Below, piece by piece: positions 56,444 through 64,000 of a stretch of 64,000 nt of DNA (its first letter is position 1; the number at the start of each line of letters is the position of its first letter). Made by a program: the position numbers and the translations under genes. The notes beneath the pieces are model-generated. The model did no database searches, was not told the origin of the DNA, and saw nothing but the letters and a program-made list of their open reading frames with translations. The stretch is from Ophiobolus disseminans (taxonomy: Eukaryota; Ascomycota; Dothideomycetes; Pleosporales; Phaeosphaeriaceae), in the NCBI GenBank assembly GCA_010093685.1, contig MU006240.1, positions 426,444-490,443 of the forward strand, written 5' to 3'.

Positions 56444-57796
56444 TCAGAGCTCCGACTTCTCGCCCACGCCACCGAGTGCACCGACATCGACATCTATAAT
56501 GTCGCTCGTCTCGTTCACCTCGCGCTTCGCATCCCAATCCTTGAGCTTCTTCGCATACTTCTTGCGCCACGCCTTGTCCGCCCAGTCGTTCCGCGTATGC
56601 ACATACTTGCTCACACTCCACATATTGAAGCCGATAACCCATGCATACCCCAGACCCTTCTCCGCGCGGACAAGCCACTTCGTATCCTCGATACCGCGCT
56701 GCTTCTTGAACCGCGCCCACAGATCCTGCACCACGCCCTCGATGACAATCGGCACCATTTGCCCCAAGTACCAGAAAGAAATAACCCAGCAATCTCCCCC
56801 CATGCCCCCGTTCTGCGCATACCGCACCGCGCTGTGCATGAGCCCCGAGACGCCAAACACCATCGTGTTCTCGAGCAGCCGCCGCGCCAGACCGTGCCTC
56901 ATGCCCAGCCACTGCCGCGTCACGATCTTCGCGTGCCCCGAGAAACTGTGGTAGATGTAGTCGTGCCAGTGCTTGCCCCAGTATCTGCGCACGCTCCACG
57001 CCTCGCTCATGGCGCCGAACAGCGTCATGCTCCAGTCCTGTGGGTCGTCGAGGCCGAGCGCCACGAAGAAGACGGCAAAGGCAGAGTGGTACGATTCGTA
57101 CATCCACATGTTGATGACGCACCAGTATATGACGAGGTCGGTGCGGTCCCAGAGTTCGTCGGCGTTGAGAGAGGCGGGCAGGCGGCGGAAGAAGATGGCT
57201 TTGTCGGCGCCGTAGACGGTGTCGGCATTGATGTAGAGGTCTGTTAGGATGCCGTAGGCGCATTGGAGGGCGAAGAGCGAGAAGGTTTTCCAGGCGTGGC
57301 GGGCGAGGAATTGCGATTTGGTGTAGTTGTGCTTTGGCACGCGGGTTGCGGGAACGGTTTGACCCTTTACGGTCTTGTCCGAGTGCGCGCGTGCGAAGAG
57401 GACTTTGTACGCCTCGCGGACCCTGCTCTTCCAGCCGTCATTCTCCTTGACGATGCGCGGCGAGTACTCGAGGATCGTGACCTCGTAGCTCATGTTTGCG
57501 AACCAGATGTAGAGGAAGCGGCCGTAGGTGTCGTTCAGAGAGGAGCTGGCCGAGAGGTAGGATTGCCATAAGAAGGCGTAGGTGACGGGTATGGCGAGCA
57601 GCGCGATGCCCAGTTTGCGGTACTTGGGCGGGTACGCGAGGATGTATATCGCATAGGTGAAGGCCACGAGCGTGGCGAGAGCAGGCTTCCATGCATTGCT
57701 GTGGGTGTACATGTAGTTGTCTTTGAATTCGAAAGTCATGGACTTGAAGAATTGGTGGGCTGCAAAGCCGGGGTCTGCCCACTGGAATTTGACCAT
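56444..57796 (-). CDS. MBOAT/wax-synthase-domain membrane acyltransferase
   Basis: Single exon, 450 residues from ATG at 57796 (MVKFQWADPGF); an in-frame ATG at 57928 is possible but its extension is not protein-like. Eight or so membrane segments. The wax-synthase-like (MBOAT_2) region includes RYWGKHWHDYIYHSFSG, with the RxWGxxWHD pattern typical of this family, and the catalytic His in VFGVSGLMHSAVRYAQNGG. Relatives in fungi acetylate or acylate small molecules, some within secondary-metabolite pathways, others in lipid metabolism; here no cluster partner is adjacent. The acyl acceptor is unknown. ER localisation is likely from family knowledge. Confidence 0.88.
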   Translation of the reverse strand: MVKFQWADPGFAAHQFFKSMTFEFKDNYMYTHSNAWKPALATLVAFTYAIYILAYPPKYRKLGIALLAIPVTYAFLWQSYLSASSSLNDTYGRFLYIWFANMSYEVTILEYSPRIVKENDGWKSRVREAYKVLFARAHSDKTVKGQTVPATRVPKHNYTKSQFLARHAWKTFSLFALQCAYGILTDLYINADTVYGADKAIFFRRLPASLNADELWDRTDLVIYWCVINMWMYESYHSAFAVFFVALGLDDPQDWSMTLFGAMSEAWSVRRYWGKHWHDYIYHSFSGHAKIVTRQWLGMRHGLARRLLENTMVFGVSGLMHSAVRYAQNGGMGGDCWVISFWYLGQMVPIVIEGVVQDLWARFKKQRGIEDTKWLVRAEKGLGYAWVIGFNMWSVSKYVHTRNDWADKAWRKKYAKKLKDWDAKREVNETSDIIDVDVGALGGVGEKSEL

Positions 57797-60012
57797 GATT
57801 GCGCTGTTCTGTTCAGTAATTTGCGCAGTTAGAACAGGGAGGTGGAAAAGGTTGGCGTTTGCAACGTGGAGTAGAGTAGTAGAGTTGCAGGGTGAGAGAA
57901 AAGTGTGAGGTCGTTTGTGCTCCCTCATTTATACCTAACGTTGCTGGGTGCAAACGGAACCACGGAACCACGTAGTGAAAGCAAGCTGAGCGAACGATAG
58001 CTCACCATTGTTTGCTGTGATAAATGTGTCCAAATGAAAGTTCGGCGTAACCAAAGGTTAGAATGGCGTCGTACCGTGGTACTGGTCGCTAGGACATTTA
58101 GTACCGCAGCTCGACCTGAGGGGTCCTTCCAAACTAGAGGCAACGCAACTTCTCAGTTTGCATGGGAGATGACTAGAAAAGTCGTAGTCTTTTTCGAGTT
58201 TGCAACAGTTGTATAGAGAGTTCTCTAGTGCCTGCATCTTAGAGTCAGCTGCGAAATCATCGCTGGTGCCCGCTGCATTGGATAATTATACATCTGCACA
58301 TAGTGGTCCAGCTACCTCCTCGCATCTTTATTAAAATGCTGTAAGGCCTCTATGATGTTGTGAGGACAGACAAGCTACATGTTAAAATTTGAGTACTAGG
58401 ATGCATGCAGCGCGACCTAGGTAATTAGTGGTGTGGTGCATCACCCATTACGAGCCCCTTCGTATGTTGAGATGACATTGAACGCTGGAATAGCGAGGAC
58501 ATGAAGCTTTAAGTCGATACAGTGTACTGTTGTGTCGTAGTCGATGGTTAATCTCCTAATACACCACGCTTGTGTCAAGATACATGTCCTGTCGAACTCA
58601 GCCATGCATCTAGTAACTTGCAGTAGTGTGATTCTGAACTCAATACAAGTGATGATAGTTGCTCGAACGTGCGGTGCACTGATGGCACATTTGTGGGGGT
58701 TGGTCTTTGTGTGAGCTGGGCTGGCGAGGCGTTGTATGGGACCTCGAGATGTTCAATGTCAATGAAGAGCACATTTCTGTGGCGTTGCAAGGGCTCTTGA
58801 CGCGACGAGCTATGACAGTAAAATGCGCGAGCACAATTTGCGACTCGAGCAGTAATGCTGCATATAGCAATTGCAAGCTCGACTGTTGGTGTGATTGTGC
58901 CGGAGGATTGAGGTCGTCGTTGTGCTGGAAGAGTCACGAAGTCGTTCGGAGCTACGCTTCGTCATTCCGAATTCCGAGAATTACAGGATGTTTCAACATG
59001 GCAAGAGCAACCGGTTGCGATACCGGCCCGTGGTGCGGTATACTCTCACGCTGTGAATGGTTAGTTTGAAGGCCTGCTGAATAATGTATGCGCCCTTTCA
59101 GCGCCCTATCCACGCCAACTTGTCCATCGCGCGCGTCCACGTGCGTGCAAATCGAACACCGATATGCAGGCTCAATGCTCAGTATGCCTGCATTCCAAGT
59201 AGGATTCTGGAGTCAATCGAGGTGAAAATTTGCGTCTCAGGCATCGTCGGGAGCCTCCGAAGATCATTGGACGCTGTTGAAGGAAGGGATTTCTTGGAGC
59301 GGAGCCTACCATCTAACGGCATAGTCAACGCATTTTATGAAAATTTGCAGACAAACCAATGACACGTCGTATCCACATGTCGTATTGACTTGACGTTAAG
59401 GCTGCTATGGATGGTGTGCTTATTCATGTTATTGCAGTGCCAGGCACGAACGACAAGTTGAGGGCGTCTCTTGCAAGAGAGTCATGCCGACTACGATGTG
59501 GTGCGACATCATGGAAGTCCTACGAACTGAATTGAAGACGGTCAAGTCTTTGTCTGCTTTGTGAGTATCGCATGGCAATGTAAACATGCTAAAATTGTAG
59601 TTCTTCTGTTATTCCGAGCCTAGCGCAAACTGAAAGGGCGTATGACTGCAGGCAGTTGCGTCCCCGCATGGTAACCCGTCGGCCAAGGAAAGCCACCGCT
59701 CAGCGCATCATCCACATGCACGTTGCAGCCCTCCATCACCACTCTGCCGCTGCAGATGACTCAGGCGAAAGCAGTTCCGGACGACATGTATAAGATCGCC
59801 TCGGTCCTGCCCAGCTAGGCTTTTGCCGCCTCAGGACCACCAGACTTCAGCCTAGATAGTTACATACCTACGACTAGAGAGTACTGCCATTCGCTATTTC
59901 ATCATTGACCTCCCTCCCCCCGCACTTACGCGTGAAGTGATCGGCCGCGCTCGCCACAGCTCTGTGTAACCCTTTCTTTGTCTTTTCAGCTCACGCACAC
60001 GACCCCTCCACA
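57797..60012. other. 2.2 kb divergent intergenic region
   Basis: No gene recognised. It holds the promoters of the MBOAT and arrestin-like genes; the last 150 bases, with CTCCCTCCCCCC tracts, are a typical leader of the plus-strand gene. Confidence 0.5.
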
Positions 60013-61742
60013 ATGCCAGTGCCATCGTCTCGCGCATCGGTGTATTCGCACACCAGCACGACGATGCAGTCCATGCGAAACCAAGTGGGCCTGCAGGTCC
60101 GCAACATAACCCATTATGGCCAGCCGACCATTGACATCAGCTTGAATGGGAGCGATGGACCGCGCAACAGCTGGGTCACGTCCTATTCGACGATGGATTC
60201 CCTGGAAGGCACTGTAACGGTCACTGCAGCCCATGATACACGTTTCGAAGACATCGATATCGCTTTCATAGGTGAGTGGCGAATATACACTTGGCATAGC
60301 AATTCAGGGTCGGCAATTAATAGTTCCCAGGTTCAACACAAGTCTTTGTCGACACACTCAGTACCACTCCTTCCATGACTGGACGAACAGAAGCAAACCA
60401 TCGGTTTTTGGTGCTCAGACAGCCAATTTCTGAGTCCGACTTCCCCTCGCCAAGGATCTTCGAGGCTGGCCGATCGTATCAATTTCCGTTCACATTCACA
60501 ATCCCGAACCAACTCCTTCCAAAGTCTTGCACACACAAGTGCTCTTCGGACCACGTTCGTGATTGCCATCTCATGCTTCCACCAAGCTTGGGCGATGCTG
60601 ATCTTGCTGGCTTTGGTGGTACACTGTTAGATGATCTCGCACCCGAAATGTCGAAGATCGTATATATGATCAAGGTCCGCATCGCACACCAACGAGGCAA
60701 TGAAGGTATCTCGGTTTTGGGAGAGAAAACGAAGAAGGTTCGCATCAAGCCGGCGCTCTTCGAACAGCCACCACTCAACATTGATGGCAACAAGGAGTAT
60801 CGGCCGCGTGAAGAGAAGACCGTGAGGAAAGGACTGTTCAAAGGCAAGCAGGGCATATTATCAGCAAGAACTATTCAACCAAAAGCACTTATGATCCCGG
60901 GCGCACGAACAACGGATAACGCACCCATCACAACAATGACTAAGCTCCTGCTCCGCTTTGACCCTACTGAAGAGCTTAATGAACCACCAAAGCTCAGTTC
61001 TTTGGCCACGAAGCTTAAAGTCACGACTTACTACGCGTCTTCCCCCAGGCAGAGCTTTCCCAACCGCATGACGCTTGGCTTCGATGTTTCGCAAGGCGCA
61101 TACTCCGAGAACATCGCACTCACGAACCTCTGCATCGCCGCTGCACACTGGGAGAAGCAATCCGCAGCTTCAAACCCAGATGCAGAGAGACTCCTGCGCC
61201 GCGATTCTGGGATCTCAGACTGCTCGACAGCAAGCAATAGCGAAGCAGTATTTGCAGCAGGTATTCTTCCAGCGTCGAAAGACTACAAAAATGGCACCTT
61301 CTACACCGCGCAGATCCTCGTCCCAGTCACGCTCCCAGTGAACAAGAACTTCATCCCAACATTTCACTCATGCCTCGTCTCTCGAACATACACTCTCGGA
61401 CTCCAATTCGCCGCGCACGGCTCTTCAACAATGAACCTAAAAGTCCCAGTACAGATCTGCGCAGAAGGCAGCGACACCGGCATTGAGAACGCGCGAGCGA
61501 GGAGCGTGGAAGAGACGGAATTGAGAGAGGCAGCCGAGGCGTGGACACCGAGGAGCGTTGCGCCGCCTAGCTTTGACGAAATCAACACCGGATCGCGACG
61601 CCATAGCATTGCACCTCCGAGCTTCGATGAGATACACACGGGATTTAGGAACAATAGCGTAGGAGCGAGGGACGAACTGCCACCGGATTATGCGGCGTTT
61701 GCGCCTCCTGCTAGGCGATACCGAGTTTCGATTGCGGCTTGA
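60013..61742 (+). CDS. arrestin-like adaptor with PPxY motif
   Basis: Two exons, 60013-60271 and 60331-61742, over a 59-nt intron (GTGAGT..CCCAG); 556 residues. Residues about 25-200 have arrestin N-terminal features: PTIDISLNG, SLEGTVTVTAAHDTRFEDIDIAFIG, GSTQVFVD, FEAGRSYQFPFTFTIPNQLLPKSC and LPPSLGD. The C-terminal sandwich (about 245-470) ends with TYTLGLQFAAHG and LKVPVQI. The tail has a duplicated APPSFDEIxTG unit and a PPDY motif (ELPPDYAAF), a binding site for WW domains of Rsp5/HulA-type ubiquitin ligases. Such alpha-arrestins direct ubiquitination and endocytosis of plasma-membrane transporters. No PalF- or CreD-specific feature was recognised, so the cargo is unknown. Confidence 0.85.
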
Positions 61743-62446
61743 CAATCCGGCGTTTACGTATATGGCATTCGTACCTTCAACAGTATGCTTCGATGGACTT
61801 CGACTGAACATGGAATTTTACGAGATATTGTAGGCGTTGCGCTCTTGAACAGATTGTAGATATCAGCGCGCTTTGATTTATGGGCGGTTATTTGCTACTA
61901 TTTCGCATGCTAGATACCCACTTGCGCCGCAGGACTTTGGAATAACTTTCACGCTATATATAATTTATATAATTTCTACTTCGAAGAGAAACCTATGCTG
62001 TTCGTGGTTGATGATGTTGACTTGCTAAGGGAGCAGCGTTGGTGGGTCAGTGGCTCATGTGATGTTTAAGTCAACAAGTCGAGATCGTAGAATTGTTCAT
62101 GGCTAAGCAAGGTACAATTGAAAGAGGAGTATAATACTTGCCATCAAAGACTGGTAGCGCTTTCCCATCCGCCCCTTCACCAGCGCGAGTCAATCTCCAC
62201 CAGCACCCAATATTCATAACCCCCTAACCTCTACTTCCCTCACAAAATCCCATGACTGAGATACCACATGGTCGGATTAGTGTGCTGTAGGAGATATATG
62301 TGTCTTGTTGGGCTGCGCTATGTGAGGAGACGTGCAGAGGTGAACCATGGAACCACATCTTACTAGAGCTCTGATGAAATCTGCACAATTCTTCTAGCCC
62401 TATATCTTTCAATATACCCACACACGAAAAACAATCATCCTCCAAA
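61743..62446. other. intergenic, nothing recognised
   Basis: 704 bases; AT-rich around 61955-61980, probably the terminator of the arrestin-like gene. Confidence 0.5.
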
Positions 62447-63874
62447 ATGCCACGATTGTGCAACCCGTTCAAAAGCTCAAAACAGGCGCCTCAGTCCTAT
62501 CCTGAACAGCCAGCACCGAAAAATACATCATGCAACCATGCAAATCAAACCCAACAGCCATCACATCTCCCCCAAACCACACCAGCACCAAACAAACCCT
62601 TGCCCCAAGACGAGACATCAAATTCACTCGACTACATCCACACACTCGTGCGCCTAGCAAACGTGCAAATCCGGCACACACACCAGCTCATCGACCAAGA
62701 CGGCGCTGCACTCGAGCAAATCAAGAACTTGAAAAGGAAGTTGAAAGAGACGCATCGTGAGTTGGGAAAGACGTATGCAAAAGTGGAAGGAGAGGTGGGA
62801 GATGAGTGGGCGGATGTATTGAGGGATGCGGGAAGGAGGGTTTGGGAGGCGGGGAGGAGGCTTGGGAGATTGAAGGGGGAGGTAAGGGCGGGAGAGGAGG
62901 GAGAGTTGACAGTAGGAGGGGATGGGGATGGGAAGGAGTATTTGATGAGTGGGGCGTTGCCTGTTGAGGATGGGGAAGAGTATTTGATGAGTGATGCGCT
63001 GCCTGTTGAGAATGGGCTGGGGGATGTAGATGGGGATGATGATGTTGATGAGGAAGTCATGGATGTCTTGCTGGATCTTCCACGGCTCATGGCTTATGGG
63101 GTACATTCGGAGGGAAGGAACATACCTGATCGAATCACCAATGCCCCCATCCATCCCACCACCAATCCCACCCATCCTACTTCCCCAGAACCCACCCCAC
63201 CGCCCTACCCCCTCCCCCGCGCCACAGTCATCGCCCTCCTCCGCCACGAAGAACGCAACTCCTCGCTCCACCTGCACGACCCAGACCGCATCCGCACGGG
63301 CAGCTGCACCGGCTTCACCATCTCCCAACTTCTGCTCTTCGGCAGCACGCACCCCTCCTTCGTGCTCCCCTACCTCCCCCACATCCCTCTGCGCTCGCTG
63401 CGCAGCCTGAAGAAATACCTCATCGCGCATGGCCACATCCTCAAATCTGCAACCATAAGCCGCACCGAGAAACTGCTGCACTGCATGCAGTTGTTGCGCA
63501 CGGGGAACCGCTACGAATCCATCGCGGTTGTGTTTTCACGCTCGCCGCGGCAAGTCAGGGCGGCGTGTCAAGAAGTCATGATGGCTTTGGAGGCGATGTA
63601 CGAGAGCACTGTGGACGAGGGGTGTGAGGCAGATGTGTGTGCGCATGTGTGGGGGATATGGAAACGCTTCGAGTTAAATGCGGATGAGCAGGGTGCGGCG
63701 CGGTATTATGGGTTTACGTGGAGTCAGGTTGCGAAGGTGCTGGTGGGGTTGAATTTGTTTATTGGGGGTGGAGAGGGGGAGGGGGGCGCGGTGAGGTATG
63801 CTATTGAGAGGCTGGGGGGGATTGAGGCGGGGATGGATGGGGTGGGTGTGGTGGGAAGTGCTGATACTCAATGA
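62447..63874 (+). CDS. uncharacterised protein with coiled coil and HTH-like segment
   Basis: Single exon, 475 residues from ATG at 62447. The N-terminal 55 residues are Gln/Pro-rich and disordered. A coiled coil covers about 70-145 (IRHTHQLIDQDGAALEQIKNLKRKLKETHREL...). An acidic linker follows with a duplicated EYLMSxALPVE unit. The C-terminal part (about 260-440) is compact: LLRHEERNSSLHLHD, ISQLLLFGSTHPSFVLPYLPHIPLRSLRSLKKYLIAHG, and a helix-turn-helix-like stretch LLHCMQLLRTGNRYESIAVVFSRSPRQVRAACQEVMMALE. The latter resembles the recognition segment of transposase- or resolvase-derived HTH folds, so DNA binding is possible but unproven. Conserved-looking, otherwise unknown. Confidence 0.65.
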   Translation: MPRLCNPFKSSKQAPQSYPEQPAPKNTSCNHANQTQQPSHLPQTTPAPNKPLPQDETSNSLDYIHTLVRLANVQIRHTHQLIDQDGAALEQIKNLKRKLKETHRELGKTYAKVEGEVGDEWADVLRDAGRRVWEAGRRLGRLKGEVRAGEEGELTVGGDGDGKEYLMSGALPVEDGEEYLMSDALPVENGLGDVDGDDDVDEEVMDVLLDLPRLMAYGVHSEGRNIPDRITNAPIHPTTNPTHPTSPEPTPPPYPLPRATVIALLRHEERNSSLHLHDPDRIRTGSCTGFTISQLLLFGSTHPSFVLPYLPHIPLRSLRSLKKYLIAHGHILKSATISRTEKLLHCMQLLRTGNRYESIAVVFSRSPRQVRAACQEVMMALEAMYESTVDEGCEADVCAHVWGIWKRFELNADEQGAARYYGFTWSQVAKVLVGLNLFIGGGEGEGGAVRYAIERLGGIEAGMDGVGVVGSADTQ

Positions 63875-64000
63875 GGTCAAGGTGGACCGAGGCGTGATTT
63901 GACGCTGTCAAACAGTGCAACTGCCTAGAACTGAACAGGAAGCCTGTATATCCTCACAATACTTTCAAGAATCCATCAGACTCATGAAAGGGTGCTGGGG

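Overview
This window is nuclear DNA of a filamentous ascomycete (Pezizomycotina, most likely a Dothideomycete). The evidence is the gene types (HET-domain protein, DUF4188 monooxygenase-like protein, ankyrin protein, fungal SprT-like zincins, wax-synthase-type MBOAT) and the gene structure: introns of 44 to 127 nt with GT..AG ends and CTGAC, CTAAC or TACTAAC branch points, and no operons. Exon structures were worked out by reading splice signals and checking that the reading frame is kept; none has transcript support. No tRNA, rRNA or CRISPR array was seen.

Layout. 1-5.9 kb: a DUF4188 gene, an ankyrin gene and a small cysteine-rich secreted protein (effector-like). 5.9-11.3 kb: a HET-domain gene, an uncharacterised basic protein and a mitochondrial RRM-like protein. 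11.5-15.7 kb: three related SprT-like HExxH genes in a row, at least two of them broken; a fourth, 5'-incomplete copy lies at 39.6-40.4 kb. 16.4-19.5 kb: a multi-pass membrane protein and a type-B carboxylesterase, convergent. 19.9-24.9 kb: HRD3/SEL1 (ER-associated degradation) and a 14-TM MFS transporter, divergent, sharing a 0.5 kb promoter with CCAAT and TGACGTCA. 25.6-27.1 kb: a seven-knuckle CCHC protein. 27.6-30.7 kb: a degenerate GH18 chitinase-like protein and a Ser/Thr-rich secreted protein with a probable one-base frameshift. 31.7-35.3 kb: an SRA-YDG protein and, in its upstream region, a complete but dead Tc1/mariner element (33851-35307) with 20-bp inverted repeats and TA target duplications. 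35.6-39.1 kb: a PAF-acetylhydrolase-like lipase and a Rab4-type GTPase. 41.3-49.3 kb: a secreted FAD amine-oxidase-like protein, a zinc alcohol dehydrogenase and an acyltransferase-3 membrane protein. 50.6-53.2 kb: a 2OG-Fe(II) oxygenase and a broken hypothetical gene. 54.2-63.9 kb: FRG1, an MBOAT/wax-synthase-like acyltransferase, an arrestin-like PPxY adaptor and an uncharacterised coiled-coil/HTH-like protein.

The genes do not form one pathway: housekeeping genes (HRD3, Rab4, FRG1, arrestin adaptor) are interleaved with accessory ones. The most unusual content is the decaying SprT-like family, the transposon next to the SRA gene, the chitinase-like protein without catalytic acids and the effector-like small secreted protein.
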